In this document: in pieces, positions 1-7,056 of the stretch
How the letters are laid out: each line of letters starts with the position of its first letter
How positions within the stretch are numbered: the stretch's first letter is position 1
NCBI RefSeq assembly: GCF_009745975.1
Contig: NZ_WHOL01000112.1
Span: 1 to 35,122, forward strand
Length of the DNA stretch: 35,122 nucleotides
Direction of reading: 5' to 3'
Origin: Actinokineospora pegani
Lineage (GTDB): Bacteria; Actinomycetota; Actinomycetes; Mycobacteriales; Pseudonocardiaceae
Program-made: the position numbers and the translations under genes
Notes under the pieces: model-generated
What the model was told of the DNA's origin: nothing
The model's database searches: none
The model's input: only the letters and a program-made list of their open reading frames with translations

Positions 1-71
1 GCCTGGCGCAGGACGCGACAGATCGGCTCGACCCCGAACTCCTGTTTGTGGCGGTCGATGTAGTCGATCAC
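1..71 (-). CDS. IS3-family transposase OrfB, N-terminal fragment cut by window edge
   Basis: The minus-strand frame after the orfA slip site reads [20 protein letters not shown], the usual opening of actinobacterial IS3 OrfB. The DDE catalytic core would follow beyond position 1 and is not visible. A GTG at 71-69 overlaps the orfA TGA and might act as a start, but in this family expression is usually by -1 frameshift from orfA. Whether the element is complete cannot be judged here. Confidence 0.85.
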   Translation of the reverse strand, partial: MIDYIDRHKQEFGVEPICRVLRQ

Positions 72-388
72 CGTTGCGTGGGGCGGTCGAGCTCCGCCGC
101 GAAGAAGGTCGCCGCCGACCGAAGAATCTCGTTGGCGCGCTTGAGCTCCGCCACCTCACGCTTGAGGCGCTTGAGCTCAGCGGACTCCACCGTCGTGGTC
201 CCCGGACGGGCGCCGTGGTCGACCTCGGCCTGCCTGATCCACTTGCGCAGCGTCTCCGGAGTCACCCCGAACTTCGGCGCGATCGAGCACACCGCCGCCC
301 ACCACGACGGGTACTCCTCCCGATGCTCCGCAACCAGCCGCACCGCCCGCTGACGCACCCCAGCCGAATGCCGTGACGTTCCTGCCAT
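68..388 (-). CDS. IS3-family transposase OrfA
   Basis: A 106-residue protein that would bind the element ends and form the N-terminal part of the OrfAB transposase. Residues about 8-50 form the helix-turn-helix seen in IS3 OrfA ([13 protein letters not shown]), and residues about 70-95 form a heptad-rich coiled coil ([19 protein letters not shown]) used for dimerisation. The ATG at 388 is preceded by GGAGGA at good spacing. The frame ends at a TGA at 68-70 that overlaps a GTG at 71-69. A CCCC run at 83-80, just before the stop, lets a -1 slip join the next frame (DRP then [11 protein letters not shown]), as expected for programmed frameshifting in this family. The sequence shows the slip site; its use is inferred. 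Confidence 0.92.
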   Translation of the reverse strand: MAGTSRHSAGVRQRAVRLVAEHREEYPSWWAAVCSIAPKFGVTPETLRKWIRQAEVDHGARPGTTTVESAELKRLKREVAELKRANEILRSAATFFAAELDRPTQR

Positions 389-410
389 GACTCCATCCTC
401 CACAGGCAAT

Positions 411-439
411 GAAGTCCCCACCGAACCCGGGGCGGTTCA
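411..439 (-). repeat. Terminal inverted repeat of the IS3-family element
   Basis: Reading the minus strand from 439 gives TGAACCGCCCCGGGTTCGGT and then a G-rich stretch ending at 411. IS6110 also starts TGAACCGCCCCGG, and IS3-family ends characteristically begin with TG. The partner repeat is beyond the window, so its length cannot be measured here. Confidence 0.8.
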
Positions 440-863
440 TTGCCCTTCGCGGCCTCTTGATGTTCCTCATCGGGTTGTCGGCGGCACTGAGATGGTTCTG
501 CGCAACCGCGTGATCGAACACCCGTCGAAGTGCCTAGTACATCTTCAAGGCCGCGCCGCCACCCGGCGCGCTGGATGTTCGTCTGACCTGCGCTGTCCCG
601 TGCGCCCACGCGATCAAACCCTGCGCCTGGGCCGGACTGATGTCGTCCAGACGCAGCTTGCCCCACTTCTGCAGCATCTTGTTCCACGCGCTGCGCCACG
701 CCATGACCGATGCCACAGTCGTGGCGTCCTGCACGGCAGGCATGATCTCGGCAAAGGTGGGGACCGGCCGCGTCATCTCGTGACTGTCGACAAGGTCCTG
801 GGCGGTGACCCCCATGCGCTTCATCAGATCCACGACGATGGCCACGTCGGCTCGATCACTCAT
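440..863 (-). pseudogene. Tyrosine site-specific recombinase (integrase), broken by in-frame TAG and IS insertion
   Basis: From ATG 863 the frame encodes a SAM-like core-binding domain of a phage-type integrase (TFAEIMPAVQ ... WRSAWNKMLQKWG ... LDDISPAQAQGL). A TAG at 536-534 interrupts it after residue 109, yet the same frame continues with recombinase-like sequence (ALRRVFDHAVAQNHLSA, then DNPMRNIKRPRR) until the IS end at 439. The catalytic domain with the R-H-R-Y residues is therefore absent on this side. ATG 863 has GGAGGG upstream and overlaps the stop of the AbrB-like gene by 8 bases (ATGAGTGA), implying translational coupling. The assignment rests on motif recognition by eye. The part beyond the IS may lie left of the window. 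Confidence 0.75.
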
Positions 864-1452
864 CCCGACCCTCCGGGGCCGTGGATGAGCCGCTCCCGGG
901 TGGCTCTCCTCCGGTCGGGCGGGGGTCACCCTGGCAGGCATCCACACGCGCTCGCACGTCGCGGACAACCTGGTCCAGGACCTCCACACCGAGGACGAGC
1001 AGGGCGGACCGGGCGGGCTGGGCAACCAGCAGCACCTGATCGCGATCGCCGAAACCGCATCGCTGCCGTGTCGACGAGGGGATCGCGACCATCCCTCGCC
1101 TGACGAGCGTGTGCTTCCCGAGTCCCGACTCGCGCACGACGACGATCCCGTCGACGTCCTCGATGCTCACCCGGGTGCCCGCAGACCAGCCCAACAGGCC
1201 GACAAGCCTGCGCTCGGCAAGACGACCGGACCCGTCGAACACCGCGATGGCGTATCGACCCAGCGGGCGTTGGCGGGTGATCGGTACCGAGGGCACCTCG
1301 GGTGCCTCGGTGCGCCGGAGATCGAGGACTCGTGGCCTGGGGTGGTTGCCTGCGACACCACCGACGCACGGTGGATCCGCGGAATCAGGAGCGCCCGAAG
1401 GTTCGGGCAGACGGAAGGGGGAGCCCCACGGGGGCGCCTGGGCGTCACTCAC
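856..1452 (-). CDS. AbrB/MazE/SpoVT-like DNA-binding protein next to integrase
   Basis: A 198-residue protein. After a proline-rich, weakly conserved first 60 residues come two swapped-hairpin-like units: about 66-105 (AVFDGSGRLAERRLVGLLGW to DGIVVV) and about 115-155 (RRGMVAIPSSTRQRCGFGDR then DQVLLVAQP). The second unit resembles the AbrB/SpoVT beta fold, which binds DNA as a dimer. The start is GTG 1452, preceded by GAGGGG. Its 3' end overlaps the recombinase start by 8 bases and its 5' end lies 6 bases beyond the stop of the restored LexA-type frame (1445). The three genes look like one transcription unit of an integrative element, so a role in controlling recombination is likely but inferred. 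It could instead be a solitary regulator. Confidence 0.7.
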   Translation of the reverse strand: MSDAQAPPWGSPFRLPEPSGAPDSADPPCVGGVAGNHPRPRVLDLRRTEAPEVPSVPITRQRPLGRYAIAVFDGSGRLAERRLVGLLGWSAGTRVSIEDVDGIVVVRESGLGKHTLVRRGMVAIPSSTRQRCGFGDRDQVLLVAQPARSALLVLGVEVLDQVVRDVRARVDACQGDPRPTGGEPPGSGSSTAPEGRDE

Positions 1453-1560
1453 AGTGACCCCCTCGGGCGACTCGAGGAGGGTCGCTCGGAGTGCTCGCTG
1501 TCAGGTCACGCAGGCTGGGGTCGGGGATGTATCCCGTATCGGAGTGGAGTAGACACCTTC
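1445..1560 (-). other. Displaced C-terminal frame of the LexA-type gene
   Basis: This frame has no start of its own but reads LLHSDTGYIPDPSLRDLTAS and ends with TGA 1447-1445, so it would overlap the GTG start (1452) of the AbrB-like gene by 8 bases. One extra base, or two lost bases, around 1553-1560 would join it to the winged-helix frame and give a protein of about 104 residues. The tidy overlap with the downstream start supports it as the ancestral end. Confidence 0.55.
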
Positions 1561-1757
1561 TCCTCCAGGCTCGCCAGGTGCCGCGAGACCGCCGACGCCG
1601 ACCGCAGGCCCACCGCGTCGCCGAGTTGGCGGGTGCTGGGCGAGTACCCGTGCCGCACCACCCAGTCCCGGATGGCCACCAGGATGCGCTGCTGCCGTTG
1701 CGGCAGGCCACTCGCGTCGAGCTGGTCGAAGGGGTCGAAGTCCCTGGTGCTGGTCAC
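1506..1757 (-). CDS. LexA-type winged-helix DNA-binding protein, frameshifted C-terminus
   Basis: An 83-residue protein. Residues about 19-68 match the N-terminal winged helix of LexA (QRQQRILVAIRDWVVRHGYS, then PSTRQLGDAVGLRSASAVSR HLASLEEK read as two pieces). The S24 self-cleavage domain is missing. After LEEK the frame runs into VSTPLRYGIHPRPQPA and stops. In another frame the DNA reads LLHSDTGYIPDPSLRDLTAS and ends at 1445, overlapping the next gene. That is the expected continuation of the HTH protein, so a small indel near 1553-1560 has probably shortened it. It sits upstream of the AbrB-like gene and the recombinase and would be their regulator. ATG 1757 is the natural start. Confidence 0.7.
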   Translation of the reverse strand: MTSTRDFDPFDQLDASGLPQRQQRILVAIRDWVVRHGYSPSTRQLGDAVGLRSASAVSRHLASLEEKVSTPLRYGIHPRPQPA

Positions 1758-1766
1758 CGCGGCATC

Positions 1767-2249
1767 CTAGTCGCCGGCCGGGGCGCGGCCGGGTAGGGAC
1801 TCGACGTGGGCGGCCAAGTTCGCCAAGGCCATCCGGGTGCCCGCCTCGTTGTCCGCCGGGGCGACGCCGTCGGGCAGGTCGTCGTGCCGGATCGTCACCC
1901 TGGTCGCGGTCCCGACGGGGGTCAGCGTCGTCGTCATGGTCATGGGGCGGCGCAGGTCCGGGTCGGCGGAGTCGAAGGCGATGCGCTCGACCACCTTCTC
2001 GTTCGCCGCCAGCTCCACGAACTCCCCCGAGTAGGTGTCGGTGTTGGCCTCGGTCTTGCCAGCGGCCCCAGGGTCGGCGTAGGTGAGCGAGACCCGGGAG
2101 CGCCCACCCGGCCGCGCGTCGAACTCGTGGACCACCGCGCTCATGCCGTGCGGGAACCGCCACGTCGCGATCGCCGCCGCCGACGTCAACGCCTGGAAGA
2201 CGGTGCCCGCGTCCGCGTCGACGACCCGGGAGACCTCTGTGGATGCCAT
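1767..2249 (-). CDS. SRPBCC-family (AHSA1/polyketide cyclase-like) protein
   Basis: A 160-residue single-domain protein with the helix-grip START-like pattern: an opening VSRVVDADAGTVFQALTSA helix start, a central GGRSRVSLTYAD strand region, and a closing amphipathic helix (AGTRMALANLAAHVESL). Such proteins form a deep hydrophobic cavity; ligands vary too widely to name one. ATG 2249 is preferred because family homology begins there, although the frame is open further upstream. It starts 19 bases after the stop of the MDR-family reductase on the same strand, so the two are probably co-transcribed. No catalytic residues can be assigned from sequence alone. Confidence 0.8.
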   Translation of the reverse strand: MASTEVSRVVDADAGTVFQALTSAAAIATWRFPHGMSAVVHEFDARPGGRSRVSLTYADPGAAGKTEANTDTYSGEFVELAANEKVVERIAFDSADPDLRRPMTMTTTLTPVGTATRVTIRHDDLPDGVAPADNEAGTRMALANLAAHVESLPGRAPAGD

Positions 2250-2268
2250 CGCGCGGAGTGTAGTGGTG

Positions 2269-3279
2269 TCAGGAACCCAAGCGCACGACCATCTTGCCGA
2301 CGTTCCCACCGCGCAGCAGGTCGATGAACGCCTGCGCCGCGTTCTCGATCCCGGCCACCTCGGTGTGCGCGTCCGGCAGGGACCCCTCCGCCAGCCACCC
2401 GCGCGCGGAGTCCAGGAACTCCTCCTGCAGGGCGAAGTGGTCGGACACGATGAACCCGCGCAGCGTCAGCCGCTTGCCCACGGCCAGCATCAGGTTGTCC
2501 GGGCCCGGCGTGGGCTCGCTGTTGTTGTACTGCGAGATCGCCCCGCAGAGCGCGACCCGGCCGTGGTTGTTGAGCGTCGAGATGGCCGCGCGCAGGTGGT
2601 CTCCGCCGACGTTGTCCAGGTACACATCGATGCCGTCCGGCGCGAGTTCGCGGAGTTGCTTCTCCAGGGCGCCCTCGCGGTAATCGATCGCGCCGTCGTA
2701 GCCGAACTCCTCGACCAGCCGCCGGTTCTTCTCCGGGCCGCCCGCCGACCCGATCACCCGGGACGCGCCGAGCTTGCGCGCGATCGCGCCCGCCGCCAGC
2801 CCCACCGCGCCCGCCGCGCCGGAGATGAACACCACGTCGCCCTCTCGGACCGGGGCCACCACCCGCAGCGCCGCGTAGGCGGTCAGCCCGGTCATCCCGA
2901 GCACGCCGAGGTAGGCCCACCCCGGGGCGCCGTCCACATCGACCGGTTGCACGGCTGAGGCCTTCAGCGTGGCGTACTCCCGCCATCCCGCCTGGTGCAG
3001 GACCGCCGTGCCCGCCGGGATGTTCTCCGCCCGGGACTCCACGACGGTGCCCACGGCCGCGCCGTCCATCACCTCGCCCACCTTGAACGGCGGCACGTAG
3101 GACTTGACGTCGTTCATCCGCCCGCGCATGTACGGGTCGACGGACAACCAGTCGTTGCGGACCACGATCTGACCCTCGCCGGGGACCGCCACCTGGGCCT
3201 GCACGAGCGCGAAGTCGGAGAGCGCGGGCTCCCCGACCGGGCGGGAGGCGAGGTGCACCTCGAGGCCGGTTTCGGGCAC
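2269..3279 (-). CDS. NADP-dependent MDR-family oxidoreductase (CurA/leukotriene B4 dehydrogenase type)
   Basis: A zinc-independent medium-chain reductase of about 336 residues, which typically reduces the C=C bond of alpha,beta-unsaturated ketones or aldehydes with NADPH. Seen in the sequence: an N-terminal GroES-like part (SVDPYMRGRMNDVKSYVPPF is the family signature), a Rossmann motif ISGAAGAVGLAAGAIARKLG, and the cofactor loop GSAGGPEKNRRLVEEFGYD. No zinc-ligand cysteines are present. GTG 3279 was chosen because AGAGGA lies about 10 bases upstream; a GTG three codons earlier (3288) sits too close to that site. It is divergent from the LLM oxidoreductase and followed by the SRPBCC gene. Palindromes at 3302-3342 lie over its probable promoter. 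Confidence 0.88.
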   Translation of the reverse strand: MPETGLEVHLASRPVGEPALSDFALVQAQVAVPGEGQIVVRNDWLSVDPYMRGRMNDVKSYVPPFKVGEVMDGAAVGTVVESRAENIPAGTAVLHQAGWREYATLKASAVQPVDVDGAPGWAYLGVLGMTGLTAYAALRVVAPVREGDVVFISGAAGAVGLAAGAIARKLGASRVIGSAGGPEKNRRLVEEFGYDGAIDYREGALEKQLRELAPDGIDVYLDNVGGDHLRAAISTLNNHGRVALCGAISQYNNSEPTPGPDNLMLAVGKRLTLRGFIVSDHFALQEEFLDSARGWLAEGSLPDAHTEVAGIENAAQAFIDLLRGGNVGKMVVRLGS

Positions 3280-3301
3280 TGCGAACACTTCCTCTCAGTC
3301 T

Positions 3302-3342
3302 GCTGGAATCCAGCGTAACCCAGTGCGGGCGAACGTGTTCGC
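3302..3342. promoter_or_regulatory. Two palindromes in the MDR/LLM divergent promoter region
   Basis: GCTGGAATCCAGC (3302-3314) is a perfect inverted repeat about one central base. GCGAACGTGTTCGC (3329-3342) has perfect 6-base arms about a 2-base centre. On the minus strand a -10-like TACGCT (3317-3312) abuts the first palindrome. Either could be an operator for one or both divergent genes. No regulator gene adjoins them. Confidence 0.45.
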
Positions 3343-3398
3343 GACGCGAAGGTCGGGCACGATGGAGGAGGGCCGCTCACGATCGAGGAGGACTGCCG

Positions 3399-4352
3399 GT
3401 GTCCAAGGTCGGTTTCCAGGTTCCCCGCACGCTGCACCCGGCGAGGATCGCGGACTTCGCGCGGGCGGTGGAGGCGGCGGGGATGGACGAGGTGTGGGTG
3501 ATCGAGGATTGCTTCCACCCCTCGGGCATCGCCGCCGCCGCGACCGCGCTGGCGGTGACCGAACGGGTGACGGTGGGCATCGGGATCCTGCCCGCCGTGG
3601 CCCGCAACGCCGTCTTCACCGCCATGGAGGCCGCCACCCTCGCCGAGGCGCACCCGGGCAGATTGGTCTACGGCATCGGGCACGGGATGCGGGACTGGAT
3701 GCGCCAGATCGGCGCGGCCCCCGCCTCGCCGCTGACGGCGCTGGCCGAGCACCTCGACGCCGTGCGCGGGCTGCTCGCCGGGCAGGAGGTCACCGTCGAG
3801 GGCCGCTACGTGCGCCTCGACCGCGCCGCGCTGGAGTTCCCGCCCGCCCAGCCGCCGCCGGTGCTCGCCGGGGTGCGCGGCCCCAAGTCGCTGGAACTGG
3901 CAGGCCGCCACGCCGACGGGACCCTGCTGGCCGAGCCGGTGACCCCCGCCTACCTCGCCGCCGCCCGCGCCGCGATCGAGCGCGGCCAGGGCGACACCCC
4001 GCGCCCCCACCCGATCACCGCCTACACGCTCTTCCACCTCGACGACGACCCCGCCACCGCCCGCGACGCCGTCCGCCCCACCCTCGCCGCCGCCATCGCC
4101 GATCCCGCCTGGGCGGCCCACCTCGCACCGCTGGACCTGGGCCACGACCTGGACCGGATCGCCGCCCTGCCCGCCGCCGAGCGCGCCGCCGCCCTCCCGG
4201 ACGCCTGGGTCGACGAACTGGCCGTCGTCGGCACCGCGGCCGACTGCGCGCGCCGCATCGGCGAACTGCACGAGGCAGGCGCCGCCTCGGTGGTCCTGTC
4301 CGCGGTGGGCGACCTCGACGGGCAACTGCGACGCGCGGCGCGACTGCGCTAG
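3399..4352 (+). CDS. LLM-class flavin/F420-dependent oxidoreductase
   Basis: A 317-residue luciferase-like TIM-barrel protein. It begins MSKVGFQVPRTLHPARIADF and contains the family features ERVTVGIGILPAVARNA and GRLVYGIGHGMRDWMRQIGA, then a substrate-side segment and a C-terminal VDELAVVGTAADCARRIGEL region typical of F420-dependent members. In actinomycetes most such proteins use F420, but FMN cannot be excluded and the substrate is unknown. GTG 3399 has GAGGAGG upstream. It is followed 62 bases later by an aldo/keto reductase on the same strand, so the two may form a redox pair. Codon use matches the neighbours and nothing looks truncated. Confidence 0.85.
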   Translation: MSKVGFQVPRTLHPARIADFARAVEAAGMDEVWVIEDCFHPSGIAAAATALAVTERVTVGIGILPAVARNAVFTAMEAATLAEAHPGRLVYGIGHGMRDWMRQIGAAPASPLTALAEHLDAVRGLLAGQEVTVEGRYVRLDRAALEFPPAQPPPVLAGVRGPKSLELAGRHADGTLLAEPVTPAYLAAARAAIERGQGDTPRPHPITAYTLFHLDDDPATARDAVRPTLAAAIADPAWAAHLAPLDLGHDLDRIAALPAAERAAALPDAWVDELAVVGTAADCARRIGELHEAGAASVVLSAVGDLDGQLRRAARLR

Positions 4353-4414
4353 GGCGGACGCCGGGGCGCCTGCCGTGCCAGGCTGGTGGAAACGCGCGAC
4401 AGGAGGCACCGACG

Positions 4415-5398
4415 ATGAGGTACCGGCGGTTCGGCAGGCTCGGCTGGGAGGCCAGCGAGATCGGCTACGGCATGTGGGGGGTCGCGGGCGGCGACGGCGG
4501 CTGGTCCGGGGCGGATGACGAGACGGGCATGCGGGCGCTGCAGCTCGCCGTCGACCTGGGCTGCACCTTCTTCGACACCGCCTGGGCCTACGGCGAGGGG
4601 CACAGCGAGGAACTGCTGGGCAGGCTGCTCAAGGCCAACCCGGACCGCAGGCTGCGGATCGCCACCAAGATCCCGCCCCAGGACCGCACCTGGCCCTCCA
4701 CGCGGCAGTCGCGGCTGGCGGACGTCTTCCCGGCCGAGCACATCGTCGAGTACACCGAGAAGTCCTTGGCGAACCTGGGTGTCGACCGCGTCGACCTGCT
4801 GCAGTTCCACGTCTGGGAGGACGCCTGGGCCGACGACCCGCGCTGGCAGGACGCCATCGCCGGGCTCAAGCGGCGCGGCCTGGTCGACGGGGTCGGCATC
4901 AGCGTCAACCGGTGGGAGCCGACCAACGTCCTCCGGACGCTGGAGACCGGCCTGATCGACTCGGTGCAGGTCATCTACAACATCTTCGACCAGAACCCCG
5001 AGGACGAGCTGTTCCCGCACTGCCGGGAGCACGACATCGCCGTCATCGCCCGGGTCCCGTTCGACGAGGGCACCCTCACCGGGACCCTCACCAAGGACTC
5101 CACCTGGCCCGATGGCGACTGGCGCAACACCTACTTCGTGCCGGAGAACCTGGTCCCCGCGGTCGAGCGCGCCGAGCGGGTCAAGGCCGACCTGCCCGAC
5201 GACCTGCCCCTGCCCGAGGCGGCGCTGCGGTTCATCCTCAGCGAGCCGACCGTCTCCACGGTCATCCCGGGGATGCGCGGCATCCGCAACGTCAAGGCCA
5301 ACATCGCCACCAGCGACGGCGCGGGCCTCGCCCCGGACCTGCTGGCCACGATGCGCGCGCACCGCTGGGACCGCGAGCCCACCTGGTGGTCGCAGTGA
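4415..5398 (+). CDS. Aldo/keto reductase
   Basis: A 327-residue (alpha/beta)8 NADPH-dependent carbonyl reductase. The catalytic tetrad is visible as D54 and Y59 (FFDTAWAYGEG), K85 (IATKIPP) and H132 (LLQFHVW). The coenzyme-phosphate region near the end is conserved (LSEPTVSTVIPGMRGIRNVK). Overall pattern is the YajO/ion-channel-beta-subunit-like group that reduces small aldehydes and ketones; the true substrate is unknown. ATG 4415 follows AGGAGG by 9 bases. The gene ends 7 bases before the converging MFS gene, leaving almost no intergenic space. Confidence 0.92.
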   Translation: MRYRRFGRLGWEASEIGYGMWGVAGGDGGWSGADDETGMRALQLAVDLGCTFFDTAWAYGEGHSEELLGRLLKANPDRRLRIATKIPPQDRTWPSTRQSRLADVFPAEHIVEYTEKSLANLGVDRVDLLQFHVWEDAWADDPRWQDAIAGLKRRGLVDGVGISVNRWEPTNVLRTLETGLIDSVQVIYNIFDQNPEDELFPHCREHDIAVIARVPFDEGTLTGTLTKDSTWPDGDWRNTYFVPENLVPAVERAERVKADLPDDLPLPEAALRFILSEPTVSTVIPGMRGIRNVKANIATSDGAGLAPDLLATMRAHRWDREPTWWSQ

Positions 5399-5405
5399 GA
5401 CCGGG

Positions 5406-6605
5406 TCACACCCCCGCCGCCACCGGCTGGGGCCGATCGGTCCAGGTCCTGGCCCCGAAAGCCAACCCGCCCACCGCGACCACGCCCAGCGCCGCCATCG
5501 TCCACGGCGGCGACAGCGCGGCGCCGAGCGCGCCCGCGAGCAGGTAGGTGACCAGCCACCCGGCGTGCGACAGGGCGAACTGGGCGGCGAAGAGGGCGGG
5601 CAGTTCGCGCTCCTCGGCGCTGCGCCGGATCAGCCTGCCGACCGGGGTGAGCACCAGCGAGTAGGCGGTGCCCAGCACGAGCCAGCCGATGAGGACGGTC
5701 GGCAGCGCGGGGGCGGTGGCGTAGAGGGCGGCGAGGGCGAACAGGGCGGCCCCGAGCACCCCGGCCCCGGTCAGCACCACCACCCGGTCGGGGACGCCGG
5801 TCAGGACCCGGGGCAGGGTCAGGGCCGCGAGCATCGACCCGGCGCCGAACGCGCCGAGGCCGACGGCCACCGCGGTGTCGCCCAGCCCCAGGTCGCCGCG
5901 GACCAGGACGACCGTGTTGACCAGGACCATCGACCCCGCGGCCGCGGCGGCGAGGTTGAGCCCGAGCTGCGCGCGCAGGCGGGGCGTGCGCAGGTACTGC
6001 CGGATGCCCCGGGTGACCTGGCCGGACCCGGTGCGGTCGGTCTCGGGCAGCCGCACGCCCAGCACGAGCGCTGCCGAGACGAGGAAGCCGAACGCCGTCC
6101 CGGCGAACAGCCCCGAGAACGAGACGACGGTGAGCAGCGCGGCGGCGAGGACAGGGCTGACGATGCCCTCGAGGTCGTAGGCGAGGCGCGAGAACGACAG
6201 CGCCCTGGTGTAGTCCCGCTCGTCCGGCAGGACGGTGGGGATGAGCGCCTGGAACGCCGGGGTGAACGCCGCGGACGCCACCTGCAGCAGGGTGACCAGC
6301 GCGAAGACCTGCCACACCGACGTGACGAACGGCAGCGCCGCCGCGACCGCCGCGCGCACCAGGTCCAGCCCGACCAGCAGCGCCCGGCGGGGCATCCGCC
6401 GGGTGAGCACCGCCGCCACCGGCGCCACGACGACGTTGGCGACCATCTTCACCGCCAGCGCCCCGCCGAGCACCGCACCCGCCCCCACCCCCGCGAGGTC
6501 GTAGGCCAGCAGTCCGAGCGCCACTGTCGCCAAGCCGGTGCCCACCAGCGCCACGAGCTGCGCCCCGAGCAGGTGCCGGTACGTCCGACGTCGCAGAATC
6601 CCCAT
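5406..6605 (-). CDS. MFS transporter (exporter type)
   Basis: A 399-residue integral membrane protein with about 12 hydrophobic helices. It opens with RRRTYRHLLGAQLVALVGTG and has the loop 2-3 motif VLTRRMPRRALL and a mid-protein loop (LPETDRTGSGQVTRGIRQYL). This is the arrangement of the enterobactin-exporter/macrolide-efflux-like MFS group in actinomycetes, but the cargo is unknown. The ATG at 6605 lies exactly 7 bases after a strong -10 box, so the mRNA is probably leaderless. It is divergent from an ArsR regulator gene, and inverted repeats fill the spacer of its promoter, so repression by that regulator is likely. Confidence 0.9.
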   Translation of the reverse strand: MGILRRRTYRHLLGAQLVALVGTGLATVALGLLAYDLAGVGAGAVLGGALAVKMVANVVVAPVAAVLTRRMPRRALLVGLDLVRAAVAAALPFVTSVWQVFALVTLLQVASAAFTPAFQALIPTVLPDERDYTRALSFSRLAYDLEGIVSPVLAAALLTVVSFSGLFAGTAFGFLVSAALVLGVRLPETDRTGSGQVTRGIRQYLRTPRLRAQLGLNLAAAAAGSMVLVNTVVLVRGDLGLGDTAVAVGLGAFGAGSMLAALTLPRVLTGVPDRVVVLTGAGVLGAALFALAALYATAPALPTVLIGWLVLGTAYSLVLTPVGRLIRRSAEERELPALFAAQFALSHAGWLVTYLLAGALGAALSPPWTMAALGVVAVGGLAFGARTWTDRPQPVAAGV

Positions 6606-6642
6606 GTCGCGCACTATATGTGCACGTGTGCGCACGCGACAA
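6606..6642 (-). promoter_or_regulatory. Leaderless promoter of the MFS gene with embedded ArsR-type operator
   Basis: On the minus strand TTGTCG (6642-6637), an 18-base spacer and TATAGT (6618-6613) form a near-consensus promoter. Only 7 bases separate TATAGT from the ATG at 6605. The spacer holds the palindromes GTGCGCAC (6628-6635) and GTGCAC (6620-6625), so a bound dimer would block RNA polymerase. The likely ligand is the adjacent ArsR protein. Confidence 0.65.
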
Positions 6643-6715
6643 CGGTGCAACTGCAAGGTGTTCCGCACCTGCCAGTAAGGTGGTGTTGCCCATCGCTGGC
6701 ACCCGGAGGCCCACG

Positions 6716-7051
6716 TTGACCCGCGCTCCCGACACCGACCTGCCCCCCGCGCCGGAGATCGACGCGGCGGTCGCCGCCCTCCGCATGCTCGCCGACCCCA
6801 CCCGGCTGCGCATCCTCTGGCTCCTGAGCACGGCCGAGCACGACGTCACCACCCTCGCCGCGCTGGTCGAGACCCCTCGCCCGTCGGTCTCCCAGCACCT
6901 CACCAAGCTCCGCCACACCGGCCTGGTCAGCACCCGACGGGAAGGCCGCCGGATCTTCTACACAGCCAGGGGCGGCCACGTCCGCCGCATGGTCGCCGAA
7001 GCCCTCCACGCCGCTTCGCACCACATCCGCGACCTGCCCGACCACGACTGA
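6716..7051 (+). CDS. ArsR-family transcriptional regulator with incomplete metal site
   Basis: A 111-residue winged-helix repressor. Residues 19-36 (VAALRMLADPTRLRILWL) and 55-71 (RPSVSQHLTKLRHTGLV) are the ArsR dimer and recognition helices, and the wing is STRREGRRIFY. TTG 6716 is chosen because GGAGG lies 6 bases upstream; earlier codons in the frame are not family-like. In helix alpha-5 the SmtB/CzrA pattern D-x-H-x10-H-x2-H is degraded: the positions read G86, H88, A99, H102, so two of four ligands are gone. It therefore probably senses something other than zinc. It is divergent from the MFS exporter and is inferred to control it. A large inverted repeat follows the stop. Confidence 0.85.
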   Translation: MTRAPDTDLPPAPEIDAAVAALRMLADPTRLRILWLLSTAEHDVTTLAALVETPRPSVSQHLTKLRHTGLVSTRREGRRIFYTARGGHVRRMVAEALHAASHHIRDLPDHD

Positions 7052-7056
7052 CCCCG

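Larger units (their letters stand above)
1..439 (-). mobile_element. IS3-family (IS6110-like) insertion sequence, left part only in window
   Basis: The element runs off the left edge of the window. Its 5' end is at 439, read on the minus strand, where TGAACCGCCCCGG begins; this matches the first 13 bases of the IS6110 terminal repeat as I know it. It is followed by an orfA gene with a good ribosome binding site and an orfB entry reached by a -1 frame change, the normal IS3 layout. The junction lies inside a tyrosine recombinase coding frame, so the insertion is in a gene. The other end and the target duplication are outside the window. Confidence 0.9.

Noticed and set aside
513-530. TCGAACACCCGTCGAA as a second LexA box
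   Set aside because: The right half does not match GTTCGA at 4-base spacing and it lies inside the recombinase coding sequence.
5112-6719. Very long open frame on the plus strand opposite the MFS gene
   Set aside because: It is rich in Arg, Gly, Glu and Gln, as expected for a GC-rich antisense frame, and the minus strand has a clear MFS protein.
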